A DNA stretch of 64,000 bases from BOKV01 sp041987205. Lineage in GTDB: Bacteria > Pseudomonadota > Alphaproteobacteria > Rhizobiales > Rhizobiaceae. Made by a program: the position numbers and the translations under genes. The notes beneath the pieces were generated by a model. The model did no database searches, was not told the DNA's origin, and was given only the letters and a program-made list of their open reading frames with translations. Shown piece after piece: positions 9,504-18,173 of this stretch. Where the stretch lies: NCBI GenBank assembly GCA_041987205.1, contig JBHIWX010000009.1, positions 1 to 64,000 on the forward strand, in the 5' to 3' direction. How positions within the stretch are numbered: the stretch's first letter is position 1; every line of letters starts with the position of its first letter.

Positions 9504-10779
9504 CGGTCAGCTTCAGGAAATGCGTCGCACAGGAAATGCAGGGATCGTAATTGCGGATCGTCTGCTCGCAACGCCATTGCAGATCGGCATCCGCCATGTC
9601 GATATTGGCCGCGACGACGCGGGTCAGGTCGGCCTCGATCTGCGGCTGGTTCTGCGAGGTCGGCGGCACGATCTGCGCATGCGTGATGCGGCCTTCATCG
9701 TCCAGCGAATACGTATGATAGCAGATGCCGCGCGGCGCCTCGGTGCAGCCATGTCCGGTTCCGGCCTTTGGCGGCGTCTCGATAAAAGACGGCTTCGGCT
9801 CGACGTAAGCGCGGACGATCCGGGCGGCTTCCTCCAGCGCGTATTGCGTCTCGACCATGCGCACCAGGATCGACTTGTACTGGTTGGTCACGACGCGCCC
9901 GATACCGCACATCTCGGCGGTCTCCTTCGCGCCGTCCGAAAGCTGGTCGTAATTGTTGGCGTAGCGCGCCAGCGGCCCGACGAGATAGGGCGACCCGTCC
10001 TTCATGCGCCCATGCAGCGCGTTGGAACGGTCGACATGCTCCTCGTAGAAATGATCGTTGAAGGCTTCGACCGGAATGTCGAGCCCGCGATTGGATACGA
10101 GCCGTCCCTCGCAGATTGCATAAAGGTCCGAGTCCTTCAGCGACACGAAGGTATAGTCGTGCTCGTCGTCGGGGAAACGGAAATCGGCAAAGGCCAGCGC
10201 CACCTCGCGCGCGGCCTGAATGCCCCATTCCAGTTCCGGCAGCAGCGCCTTCACCTTCGCCTTGTCGGGCGCCGAGTAGAACCCGCCGACGCGCGTGTTG
10301 ACCGGATGAACCGAGCGCCCGCCGACGACTTCCATCAGCGAGTTGCCGATCTTCTTCAGCCTGAGCGCTGTCTTGACCAGATCCGGGTTGACCTCGGCGA
10401 TCTTGATCGCGTCGTGCAGACCGAGGAAATCCGGCGCGTGCAGCATGGCCGCGTGCAGCACATGGCTCTGGATCCACTCGCCGCAATAGATCAGCCGCCG
10501 GAGTTCGTGGATCCCGGGCGCCACCGATACGCCGAGCGCCTGCTCCATCGCCTGGCTGGCGCCCATGATGTAGGCGATCGGGCAGATGCCGCAGATCCGC
10601 GACGTGATGTCGGGCGCCTCGTGCCCGTCGCGGCCCTGCAGGAACGCCTCGAAAAAGCGCGGCGGCTCGAAGATGCGGAATTCGACCTTCTCGATCGTGT
10701 CGCCCTTCAGCTTCACATAAAGCGCACCCTCGCCTTCCACGCGGGCCAGCGCATCGACCTGGAGCACGCGTTCACCCAT
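9490..10779 (-). CDS. Group 3b-type [NiFe] hydrogenase large (alpha) subunit
   Basis: The catalytic subunit of a soluble NAD(P)-linked hydrogenase (sulfhydrogenase-type alpha). The 429-aa product carries both nickel-binding pairs: RICGICPIAY (C63, C66) and DPCISCATHF (C414, C417). After H420 is a 9-residue tail (FLKLTVERD) to be removed by the adjacent protease. The assignment to group 3b rests on the gene set (beta, gamma, delta partners) and short length. The ATG at 10779 is used because a longer frame only reads into the small-subunit gene, with an 8-nt overlap there. It oxidises H2 to reduce NAD(P)+ or runs in reverse; the physiological direction cannot be told from sequence. Confidence 0.93.
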   Translation of the reverse strand: MGERVLQVDALARVEGEGALYVKLKGDTIEKVEFRIFEPPRFFEAFLQGRDGHEAPDITSRICGICPIAYIMGASQAMEQALGVSVAPGIHELRRLIYCGEWIQSHVLHAAMLHAPDFLGLHDAIKIAEVNPDLVKTALRLKKIGNSLMEVVGGRSVHPVNTRVGGFYSAPDKAKVKALLPELEWGIQAAREVALAFADFRFPDDEHDYTFVSLKDSDLYAICEGRLVSNRGLDIPVEAFNDHFYEEHVDRSNALHGRMKDGSPYLVGPLARYANNYDQLSDGAKETAEMCGIGRVVTNQYKSILVRMVETQYALEEAARIVRAYVEPKPSFIETPPKAGTGHGCTEAPRGICYHTYSLDDEGRITHAQIVPPTSQNQPQIEADLTRVVAANIDMADADLQWRCEQTIRNYDPCISCATHFLKLTVERD

Positions 10780-11539
10780 GCGACTTGCTTTCCTCTGCGA
10801 AGGCCGGCGCGCCGGCATTGAAGGAGCGGTAGAAATCGCGAACCTCCTTCGGCGCCATGCCGAGTTCGGAAAGATGTGCCGAAAGCGCCGGCGGGTTCGG
10901 GTTCTCCTTCGGCCCGAAACAGCCATAACAGCCGCGCCCGTACGACGGGCAGAGATTGCCGCAGCCGGCCTGCGTCACCGGGCCGAGACAGGGCGTGCCC
11001 TGCGCGACCATCACGCAGACCGAGCCGGAAAGCTTGCACTCGACGCATTGCGAGACCTTCGGCACGCGCGGCACGCGGCCGACCAGCGTCGCGGTGATCA
11101 GTTCGATGAGCTGTTGCTTGGAGACCGGGCAGCCGCGCAGCTCGAAATCGACCGTCACATGGTCGGCGATCGCCGTGGAGCGCTCCAGTGTCGAGATGTA
11201 TTCGGGATGGGCGTAGACCGTGCTGGTGAACGCGTTGACGTCTGCGAAATTCCTGAGTGCCTGGATGCCGCCCGATGTCGCGCAGGCCCCGATGGTGATC
11301 AGCACCTTGGAATTGGCGCGGATTTCCTGGATGCGTTCCCGGTCGTGCGGCGTGGTGATCGAGCCCTCCACCAGCGAGATGTCGTAGGGCCCGCCCTTGA
11401 TCTCGCTCGTCGCCTCGAGGAAATGCGCGATGTCGATCCGGCCCGCAATGTCGAGCAGTTCGTCCTCGCAATCGAGCAGGGTGAGCTGGCAACCGTCGCA
11501 GGAGGAGAACTTCCAGACGGCAAGCTTCGGCTTTGACAC
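10772..11539 (-). CDS. Group 3b-type [NiFe] hydrogenase small (delta) subunit
   Basis: A 255-aa Fe-S subunit. It begins MSKPKLAVWKFSSCDGCQLT, with C14/C17 of the proximal 4Fe-4S cluster, then has IGACATSGG and RGCPVSKQQL for the remaining ligands. Further Cys follow: SQCVECKLSGSVC and the run CGNLCPSYGRGCYGC, as in sulfhydrogenase delta subunits with three clusters. No Tat signal, so it is cytoplasmic. The start is GTG at 11539 with AAGGAG about 8 nt upstream; an in-frame ATG is not close by. It is 1 nt from the gamma-subunit stop. Confidence 0.93.
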   Translation of the reverse strand: MSKPKLAVWKFSSCDGCQLTLLDCEDELLDIAGRIDIAHFLEATSEIKGGPYDISLVEGSITTPHDRERIQEIRANSKVLITIGACATSGGIQALRNFADVNAFTSTVYAHPEYISTLERSTAIADHVTVDFELRGCPVSKQQLIELITATLVGRVPRVPKVSQCVECKLSGSVCVMVAQGTPCLGPVTQAGCGNLCPSYGRGCYGCFGPKENPNPPALSAHLSELGMAPKEVRDFYRSFNAGAPAFAEESKSHG

Positions 11540-11540
11540 G

Positions 11541-12407
11541 TCAGAGCTCCTTCAGGTTGATCCGCTTCGATACCTGGTCGTGACGAAACACCGGTCCGTC
11601 ACGGCAGATGAAATCGCCACCGAACTGGCAATGGCCGCAAAAGCCGATGGCGCATTTCATGTTGCGCTCCATCGAGATCCATATCTTCTCTTCCGGCACA
11701 CCGGCCGCCATCAAGCTCATCACCGAAAACCGCATCATGATCTCCGGCCCGCACACGAAGGCGGAAATTTGCGACCCGTCATTGCCGGCGAGCGCGTGTT
11801 CCAGCGGTACCGTCACCACACCGACCTGCCCGGTCCATCCGGGCGCGGCATGGTCGACCGTTACCTCGACCTCGGTGTCGAAGCGCGATTTCCAGTCCCG
11901 CACCTCCTCGGCGAACAGCAAATCGTCCGGCGAGCGCGAACCGTAGATCAGCGTCAGGCCGGCATAGCGGTCGCGATGATTGAGCACATGATAGATCGCC
12001 GGGCGCAGCGGCGCGAGGCCGAGCCCTCCGGCGACGAAGACGATGTGCCGGCCGGTCTCCTGCGCGATCGGCCAGGCCGTGCCGAAGGGGCCGCGCACAC
12101 CGATCGTGTCGCCATCCGATACGCCGGCGAGCGCACCGGAAACCGCACCGACATTACGGATCGTGTGGACGAGCTTGCCGCTGTCCTCGGCATCGCCCGA
12201 GATCGATATCGCCACCTCGCCCACGCCGAAGGCATAGAGCATGTTGAACTGACCCGGTGCGAAAGCCATGGCCTCGCCGTCGAGCGGTTCCAGTTCCATG
12301 GTCGCCACGTCCGAAAGTTCCCGCCATGCCCGCTTCACGCGGTAGCGGCGCGGCACCATTGGATCGATTCCGGAAGGATCGGTCTGGACGGGAGCGTTCA
12401 ACGCCAT
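11541..12407 (-). CDS. Group 3b-type hydrogenase gamma subunit (FAD/NAD(P)-binding)
   Basis: A 288-aa ferredoxin-NADP reductase-type diaphorase subunit that passes electrons between NAD(P)H and the Fe-S chain. It shows the flavin-binding APGQFNMLY region, a GGLGLAPLRPAI dinucleotide motif, LIYGSRSPDDLLF and a CGPEIMMRF segment. The C-terminal 2Fe-2S site is made by CAIGFCGHCQFG plus a following Cys (FICRDG). The length is typical for HydG/ShyC. The ATG at 12407 overlaps the upstream stop as TGATG. Confidence 0.92.
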   Translation of the reverse strand: MALNAPVQTDPSGIDPMVPRRYRVKRAWRELSDVATMELEPLDGEAMAFAPGQFNMLYAFGVGEVAISISGDAEDSGKLVHTIRNVGAVSGALAGVSDGDTIGVRGPFGTAWPIAQETGRHIVFVAGGLGLAPLRPAIYHVLNHRDRYAGLTLIYGSRSPDDLLFAEEVRDWKSRFDTEVEVTVDHAAPGWTGQVGVVTVPLEHALAGNDGSQISAFVCGPEIMMRFSVMSLMAAGVPEEKIWISMERNMKCAIGFCGHCQFGGDFICRDGPVFRHDQVSKRINLKEL

Positions 12408-12877
12408 CAGCCTTTCTTCGTGCCGTAGACGTCGAGCAATTGCAGGCGCAGCGCCCGGAAGCGCGTCGCCATGTGCGGCACCAGATACTGGAACATGCGA
12501 TAGCCCAGCACCGGATTGGTCTCCGCCTTGCCGCGCATGCACACCGCGTCGAGGCTGATGGCGCGAACGTCGTTCAGCGCGCGCGTGTCCGACATGTGCT
12601 TGTAGGGCGCCACCATCCAGGACCAGCCCAGCACCTCGCCGGCCCGCACCGTCTCGACGATCAGCGGCTCGTGCTGCGGCGCGGAGATCTCGACCGCCAC
12701 GTCGCCCTCGCGGATCAGATAGGCCTTGTCGGCATCCGCGCCCTCCGAATAGATCGTCTGTCCGGCGCGGAAGTGCTCATTGCGCGCGCAGCCAGCCAGC
12801 AGGTCGAGCGTCTCCTCGTCGAAATCCCTGAACACCGGATGCGCGGCCAGGATTTCCCCGACACTGTGGATCTCCAT
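12407..12877 (-). CDS. Cyclic-nucleotide-binding-domain protein of the group 3b operon
   Basis: A 156-aa protein made almost wholly of a Crp-like cNMP-binding fold: FRAGQTIYSEGADADKAYLI (about residues 42-61), REGDVAVEI and AGEVLGWSWM. It has no C-terminal helix-turn-helix, so it is not a DNA-binding Crp. Its place between beta and gamma genes, with a 5-nt gap on one side and TGATG overlap on the other, argues it is part of or regulates the hydrogenase complex, perhaps by ligand binding. The canonical phosphate-binding RxxS/T of cAMP pockets is not obvious, so the ligand is unknown. Confidence 0.8.
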   Translation of the reverse strand: MEIHSVGEILAAHPVFRDFDEETLDLLAGCARNEHFRAGQTIYSEGADADKAYLIREGDVAVEISAPQHEPLIVETVRAGEVLGWSWMVAPYKHMSDTRALNDVRAISLDAVCMRGKAETNPVLGYRMFQYLVPHMATRFRALRLQLLDVYGTKKG

Positions 12878-12882
12878 GGCAA

Positions 12883-14013
12883 TCAGCCCTCCTGTGCCCC
12901 GGAAAATGTGATGGGTGCGGCGGTGATCGCCGCCGCTTCGGCCGTAATGTCGATGCCGACGGGACACCAGGCGATGCAGCGCCCGCAGCCCACGCAGCCG
13001 AACGTGTCGAACTGGTCGTGCCAGCTCGACAGCTTGTGCGTCATCCACTGGCGGTAGCGCGATTTGGTCGAACGCCGCACCGCGCCGCCATGGATGTAGG
13101 AAAAGTCGAGGCTGAAGCACGAATCCCAGACCCGCCAACGCTCGGCGTGGTCGCCGGAAAGGTCGTTAACCTCTTCCACGTCGGAGCAGAAGCAGGTCGG
13201 ACACGCCATCGTGCAATTGGCGCAGGACAGGCACCGTTCAGCCACCTCCGCCCAGCGCGGATGTTCGAGATTGTCGCGCAGCGTTTCGGCAATGCCCGCC
13301 GGCATGGCGCGCGTCTGCATCGCGGCAGCCTTCGCGGAAACGTCCCTCGCCGCCTCGGTCTCCGACGCGTCGGCCTCACGCGGATCGATGGTGTCGAGGA
13401 TCGCGCCACCGGCCGCCGACCCGCATGCGACGTGGAACCCGCCCTCGTCCAGCTCGGTCAGCGCTATATCGAAACCGCTTTCCGCACGCGGCCCCGTGTT
13501 CATCGAGGCGCAGAAACAGGTCGCCGCCGAGCGCGCGCACTGCACCGCGACGACGAGCATGTCGGCGCGGCGGTTGGTGTAGCCCTTGTCGGCGAACTCG
13601 CCATTGTCGAAGACGCGATCCTGGATTTCGATCGCCGCGATTTCGCAGGCACGCGCGCCGAAGATCGCCGTCTTCGGCCAGTCCTCGACATGCGGCTGGA
13701 CGGAAAAGCCATCCTCCGTGCGCTCGGCCGACCACAATTTCTGGCGCGAGGGAAACAGGAATTTCTTCCAGTTCTGCGGACCGACGACCGTGTCGAACCA
13801 GCGGTCTGGATCGCCTTCCTTCAGGCGGTAGCGTCCACCCTCCTGCTCGTCGGTCAGGCCCTTCGGCAGATCGGTGACGCTTTCAATTTCGTCGTAGACG
13901 ACGGCGCCTTGGCCAAGCTTCGGTCCGACCACCCGCCAGCCCTGCGACCTTAGCGCATCGATGAGCGGCGCCGGATCGTCGAGAAAGAAGCTGGATCCGG
14001 GGCTTGCTGGCAT
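12883..14013 (-). CDS. Group 3b-type hydrogenase beta subunit (two 4Fe-4S clusters)
   Basis: A 376-aa Fe-S subunit (HydB/ShyB, related to anaerobic sulfite reductase subunit A). It has a typical N-terminal region (KKFLFPSRQKLW, FGARACEIAAI) and two ferredoxin-type ligand sets: CLSCANCTMACP (about residues 276-287) and CVGCGRCIAWCPVGID (about 341-356). It links the flavin subunit to the hydrogenase core. ATG at 14013 is preferred; the preceding codon is TTG and could also start. First gene of the operon, with a perfect FixK/FNR box 120 bp upstream. Confidence 0.91.
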   Translation of the reverse strand: MPASPGSSFFLDDPAPLIDALRSQGWRVVGPKLGQGAVVYDEIESVTDLPKGLTDEQEGGRYRLKEGDPDRWFDTVVGPQNWKKFLFPSRQKLWSAERTEDGFSVQPHVEDWPKTAIFGARACEIAAIEIQDRVFDNGEFADKGYTNRRADMLVVAVQCARSAATCFCASMNTGPRAESGFDIALTELDEGGFHVACGSAAGGAILDTIDPREADASETEAARDVSAKAAAMQTRAMPAGIAETLRDNLEHPRWAEVAERCLSCANCTMACPTCFCSDVEEVNDLSGDHAERWRVWDSCFSLDFSYIHGGAVRRSTKSRYRQWMTHKLSSWHDQFDTFGCVGCGRCIAWCPVGIDITAEAAAITAAPITFSGAQEG

Positions 14014-14133
14014 CAAACACTGGCTCGCTGCGGACAGAAAAGGGAAAGCAATACGGCATTCAGTTCACACCGATATCGCCACGGCTTCAACCATTGCGCC
14101 GTCAAATTATTACGAAGGTCGAAAATAGTCTCC

Positions 14134-14147
14134 TTGACTTGCGTCAA
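14134..14147 (-). promoter_or_regulatory. FixK/FNR-type box before the group 3b hydrogenase operon
   Basis: The bases read TTGACTTGCGTCAA, a perfect match to TTGAY-N4-RTCAA. It is in the 170-bp gap between hupF (ending 14184) and the beta-subunit start (14013), 121-134 nt before the ATG, allowing a class II position at about -41.5 with a roughly 80-nt leader. It most likely drives the whole minus-strand block from the beta subunit down, under low-oxygen control. Confidence 0.72.
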
Positions 14148-14183
14148 TGATCGGAAGGTTTGCCGATATTCGCGGCAGTGAAG

Positions 14184-14477
14184 CTAAAACGTCGATGGCG
14201 GCAGCGGCAGCGTGCCCTGCCCGAGATCGGGAAAGAGATCGTCGACATCCGTGTCACCGGCGAGCGCACGTTCGACCGCGTCGAGCGCATCGCGCACCCT
14301 GCGCGCTTCCACCTCGCTGACCGCGCTGCGCGCCACGCCCTTGTGCACGATGACCCAGGCGCCCGCCGTGAGGCGCCCGACCAGCGTCATGTCGACCCGT
14401 TCGTGAAGGCCGCGCGCCTCGCACAAACCCGTAAGCTCGCCGGCCTCGACTACCTTCATCGGAATGCCGATACACAT
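14184..14477 (-). CDS. hupF: HypC-family chaperone HupF
   Basis: A 97-aa HypC paralogue starting MCIGIPMKVVE, with the metal-binding Met-Cys at the N-terminus, a VDMTLVGRLTAGAWVIVHKGVA core and a longer, acidic, proline-rich tail than HypC. HupF is known in rhizobia as the large-subunit-dedicated HypC-like chaperone for aerobic or microaerobic hydrogenase maturation. It is the last gene of the Isp-type hydrogenase operon (16 nt after isp2). Confidence 0.9.
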   Translation of the reverse strand: MCIGIPMKVVEAGELTGLCEARGLHERVDMTLVGRLTAGAWVIVHKGVARSAVSEVEARRVRDALDAVERALAGDTDVDDLFPDLGQGTLPLPPSTF

Positions 14478-14493
14478 CCTGCCGGTCCCTCGA

Positions 14494-15759
14494 TCAGTCG
14501 TCTTCTTCCGCGCCTTCGATATGGTCGGCCAGCACTTCGACGATGGAGATCAGATCGTGGTCCCATTTGAAGTGCGCCTTGGACTCGTCCATCGTCAGCC
14601 GGCAATTGGCGCAGGAGGAAACCAGCGCGTCGGCGCCTGCCTGCTCCACCTGGTCCATCTTGATGCGGAAAACCTTGTGGCGCAGTTCGGCCGATCTCTG
14701 GATCGCCTGTACCCCGCCCCCACCGCCGCAGCACCAGTTGTAATTGCCCGTCGGTGCCATCTCGCGAAACTCGGTGAAGGATTCGAGCAGATAGCGCGCA
14801 TCGTCCTTGGCACCGCCGCGTCGCGACACCTGGCAGGGATCGTGATAGGTGACCTTGCCCTCGACCGGCGTGAACTTCAGCTTTCCCTCGCGCTTCAGCT
14901 TCGCCAGATATTCGGTGATGTGCCAGACCTCGAACGGCAGCGGCGCGCCATGAATGTTGCCACCGCCCCAGCGCAGCACGCCATAGGCATGGCCGCATTC
15001 TGGAATGACGACGGTCTTGGCACCCGTCTCCTCGGCCGCCGCGACGATCCTTTCGACCATCGCCTTTGCGATGTCGGCGCGTCCCGCCAGATAGCCGAAA
15101 TTCGTCGCCTCGTAGCCCTTGGTCGAGAAGGTCCAGTCGACACCGGCCGCGTTGAACAGCTTCGCCATGGCGACGACCGAGTCGGGATATTTCATCATCT
15201 CGATCGAGGAGATCGTCAGCAGGACCTCGGCCTTGTCCTTGTCGAGCGGAATGTCGGTCTCGTAATCGTCGGCCAGCCATTCGATGCGGTCTTCCAGCAC
15301 GTCGACGCTCAGCCCGAGCGGGCTGCCATGGTCGAGCGAGTTCTGTGCCGAGTGCAGAAGATCCTCCGGCCCCAGCCCCGCCGCGACGAAGGCCTGTCGT
15401 GCCGCCGCCGTCATCGAGGCAATGTCGATGCCCATCGGGCATACGATGGTGCAGCGCCCGCACATGTTGCAGCTGTCGAACAGGAGTTCCTCCCATTCGG
15501 CCAGATCGGCCTCGGTCAGCTTCGGCGCCAGCCCCAGCCAGGCGAACGGCCCCGACTGGCGCTTGTAGGCCTTGGTCATCGGTACCAGCTTGTAGGCCGG
15601 CGTATGGCGCGGATCGCCGCTCGCCTTGTGGAAATGGCAGGCCTCCGCGCACAGCCCGCAGCGTACGCACGCCTCCATGTAAACCGCCAGATGCTCGGCG
15701 GTCACTTGAAGGAACTTGGCCGAGGCCTTTTCGATGTCGGGATGAACCGGTGCGTTCAT
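14494..15759 (-). CDS. isp2: HdrD-like Fe-S protein Isp2 of the membrane hydrogenase
   Basis: A 421-aa protein with two 4Fe-4S ferredoxin motifs near the N-terminus (CVRCGLCAEACHFH, CNMCGRCTIVCP) and two CCG-type cysteine domains (ECGHAYG with YHDPCQVSRRGG; NWCCGGGGGV with SSCANCRLT), as in heterodisulfide reductase subunit D. In Isp-type hydrogenases it forms a redox pair with Isp1 that couples H2 oxidation to the quinone pool or sulfur compounds. ATG at 15759 with AGGTGA upstream; 5 nt after the large-subunit stop. Confidence 0.88.
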   Translation of the reverse strand: MNAPVHPDIEKASAKFLQVTAEHLAVYMEACVRCGLCAEACHFHKASGDPRHTPAYKLVPMTKAYKRQSGPFAWLGLAPKLTEADLAEWEELLFDSCNMCGRCTIVCPMGIDIASMTAAARQAFVAAGLGPEDLLHSAQNSLDHGSPLGLSVDVLEDRIEWLADDYETDIPLDKDKAEVLLTISSIEMMKYPDSVVAMAKLFNAAGVDWTFSTKGYEATNFGYLAGRADIAKAMVERIVAAAEETGAKTVVIPECGHAYGVLRWGGGNIHGAPLPFEVWHITEYLAKLKREGKLKFTPVEGKVTYHDPCQVSRRGGAKDDARYLLESFTEFREMAPTGNYNWCCGGGGGVQAIQRSAELRHKVFRIKMDQVEQAGADALVSSCANCRLTMDESKAHFKWDHDLISIVEVLADHIEGAEEDD

Positions 15760-15764
15760 GGCGG

Positions 15765-17498
15765 TCACCTCACCTTGAGTTCGAGCATGCTTTCGCCCTG
15801 ACTGTCGGTCACATGGACCGCACAGGCGATGCACGGGTCGAAGGAGTGAATGGTACGCTGGATCTCGAGCGGCTGCGCCCGGTCGAAGATGGTGTGGCGA
15901 TCCATCAGCGCCGCCTCATAGGCGCCTGGCTGGCCTTGCGGGTCGCGCGGACCGGCATTCCAGGTGCTCGGCACCACGGCCTGGTAATTGTCGATCTTGC
16001 CGTCCTTGATCACGACCCAGTGGGCGAGCGCCCCGCGAGGTGCCTCCATGAAGCCGACGCCCTTGGCCTCCTTCGGCCATGTCGAGGGCTCCCACATCGC
16101 CGGATTGTGCACGGCGATGTCGCCACCCTTGATGTTGGCCATCAGCGTGTCGAACCAGCCCTGCATCTGGTCGACGATGATCTTCGTCTCCAGCGTGCGC
16201 GACGCCGTGCGCCCGAGCGTCGAGAACATCGCCTCGATCGGCAGGTCGAGCTTCGAAAGCGCCATGCCGGCCAGTTCCTTCGTCTGCTCGTGGCCGGTCG
16301 CGTAGAGCATCAGCACGCGCGCCAGCGGCCCGACCTCGACCGCCTTGCCGCGCCAGCGCGGCGATTTCAGCCAGGAATAGCTCTGGTCGACATCGAGATA
16401 GTCGTAGGGTGGCTTCGGCCCGGTGTAGTTGAGATTGGTCTCTCCGTCCCACGGATGGAGGCCGGTCTCCTTGCCGCCCGAATAGTCGTACCAGGCATGC
16501 GCCACGAATTCCTGCACCTGCTCGGGATCGGTCAGGTCGACTGGCTCGATGCGGTCGAGCTTGCGGTCGAGGATGACACCGCCCGGGATGAACAGGTCCT
16601 TGCCGTTCACGCCGTTGAGCGGGAAATCGCCATAGGTCATGAAATTGCCGAGGCCTTCGCCGCGCGCGAACCAGTCCTTGTAGAACGAGGCGATGGCGAG
16701 CGTGTCGGGCACATAGACCTGGTCGACGAAATCGCGCATGCGGTTGATGACGTCGCGCACCTGTTCGAGCCCGACAATGTTGACCGCCGTCGCCGCCGCC
16801 CCGCCCGTTGCGGACGAAACCGGGGACGGTGCGCCGCCGACGAGAAAGTTGGGATGCGGGTTCTTGCCTCCGAACACGGTGTGGAGCTGCACCACGTCGC
16901 GCTGCCAGGCGAGCGCTTCCAGGTAATGCGCCACCGCCATCAGATTGGCTTCGGCCGGCAGCTTGTAGTCGGGATGGCCCCAGAACCCGTTGGCGAAGAT
17001 GCCGAGCTGGCCGGCTTCGACGAAATCCCGCAGCTTCTTCTGCGTGTCGGCGAAATAGCCGGGGCTCGATTTCGGATAGTTCGAGATCGACTGCGCCAGC
17101 TCCGACGTCGCCTTGGGATCGGCCTTAAGCGCCGAGACCACGTCGATCCAGTCGAGCGCGTGCAGATGATAGAAGTGCATGACGTGGTCGTGCACATATT
17201 GCGCGGCGACCATCAGATTGCGGATGATCTGCGCATTGGGCGGAATTTCGTAATTTAGCGCGTTTTCCACCGCGCGCACCGAGGCGATACCATGCACCAG
17301 CGTGCACACGCCGCAGATGCGCTGCGCATAGGCCCAGGCCTCGCGCGGGTCGCGGCCCTTCAGGATCAACTCGATGCCGCGCACCATGGTGCCGGAACTC
17401 CACGCGCCGGCGATGGCGCCGCCATCACCAAGCTCGGCCTCGACACGCAGATGCCCCTCGATGCGGGTGATGGGATCAACGACGACACGTTTGTTCAT
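15765..17498 (-). CDS. hupL: Isp-type (group 1e-like) [NiFe] hydrogenase large subunit
   Basis: A 577-aa catalytic subunit. The N-terminal VVDPITRIEGHLRVE and RICGVCTLVHG (C62, C65) and the C-terminal DPCIACAVH (C556, C559) give the nickel ligands; a 15-residue tail after H562 is the peptide removed by HupD. Length and the VDPITRIEGH motif are those of membrane-associated group 1 uptake enzymes. Exported with the Tat-dependent small subunit by piggy-back. It lies between isp1 (13 nt) and isp2 (5 nt), an order that differs from hynS-isp1-isp2-hynL known in purple sulfur bacteria. Confidence 0.94.
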   Translation of the reverse strand: MNKRVVVDPITRIEGHLRVEAELGDGGAIAGAWSSGTMVRGIELILKGRDPREAWAYAQRICGVCTLVHGIASVRAVENALNYEIPPNAQIIRNLMVAAQYVHDHVMHFYHLHALDWIDVVSALKADPKATSELAQSISNYPKSSPGYFADTQKKLRDFVEAGQLGIFANGFWGHPDYKLPAEANLMAVAHYLEALAWQRDVVQLHTVFGGKNPHPNFLVGGAPSPVSSATGGAAATAVNIVGLEQVRDVINRMRDFVDQVYVPDTLAIASFYKDWFARGEGLGNFMTYGDFPLNGVNGKDLFIPGGVILDRKLDRIEPVDLTDPEQVQEFVAHAWYDYSGGKETGLHPWDGETNLNYTGPKPPYDYLDVDQSYSWLKSPRWRGKAVEVGPLARVLMLYATGHEQTKELAGMALSKLDLPIEAMFSTLGRTASRTLETKIIVDQMQGWFDTLMANIKGGDIAVHNPAMWEPSTWPKEAKGVGFMEAPRGALAHWVVIKDGKIDNYQAVVPSTWNAGPRDPQGQPGAYEAALMDRHTIFDRAQPLEIQRTIHSFDPCIACAVHVTDSQGESMLELKVR

Positions 17499-17511
17499 GG
17501 GACCGGTCCTC

Positions 17512-18171
17512 TCAGAACTGGATGCCGCGGCGGGCGAGATAGGCCCCGGTCGTGCCGCGTGAGATGAAGACGAGGAAGGCGTGCATCAGCTTGCCGAAGG
17601 GCAGCCAGATCAGCAGCGCGGCGACCGACAGGATGTGGATGGCGAGCAGCGTCTCGTAGCGCGCGCCCAGATGGCTCGCCGCGAGCAGGCCGGTGACCAC
17701 CGGCAGGATGGTCACGATCCAGGAGAAATAATCGTTCGCCGTCGAGATCAGGCGAAGCACCGGGCTGGTCAGCCGTCGGAACAGCGCGACCAGCAGCGAG
17801 ACGGCGGTCACCGCGCCGATCATGTAGACGACATTGTTGGGCAGCGCCGGCCAGTGAAGGCCCGTCAGATCCCGGATGAACAGGATGTGCGGCGCGAAGG
17901 CGAACACGATGAGCGCCAGGCCGATATGGAAGACATAGCCGTTGACGAAGGCGAACATCGAGGCCTGGCTGAATTCGTGACGCGGCCACATGCGACGGAA
18001 GATTTCCTTCACACCGGCGGCGACAGGGCCGGCCGTACCGGCGCGCGGCACCGACAGGTCGCGCATGCGCGGCAGGGCGAGCAGTGCCACAAGGCGCCAG
18101 ATCGTGCCGAAGACGAACACCGCCATGGCGAAGGTAATGGCGGGTCCGCGTGCAAAATCGAGCAGTTCCAT
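17512..18171 (-). CDS. isp1: Cytochrome b-like membrane subunit Isp1
   Basis: A 219-aa integral membrane protein of the NarI (nitrate reductase gamma) type with about five hydrophobic helices: FAMAVFVFGTIWRLVALLAL, GYVFHIGLALIVFAFAPH, VVYMIGAVTAVSLLVALF, WIVTILPVVTGLLAASHLG and LAIHILSVAALLIWLPF. His residues in the second, fourth and fifth segments (VFHIG, ASHLG, AIHILS, KLMHAF) are candidate haem b ligands. It anchors the hydrogenase and moves electrons to quinone with Isp2. 2 nt after hupS. Confidence 0.88.
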   Translation of the reverse strand: MELLDFARGPAITFAMAVFVFGTIWRLVALLALPRMRDLSVPRAGTAGPVAAGVKEIFRRMWPRHEFSQASMFAFVNGYVFHIGLALIVFAFAPHILFIRDLTGLHWPALPNNVVYMIGAVTAVSLLVALFRRLTSPVLRLISTANDYFSWIVTILPVVTGLLAASHLGARYETLLAIHILSVAALLIWLPFGKLMHAFLVFISRGTTGAYLARRGIQF

Positions 18172-18173
18172 GA

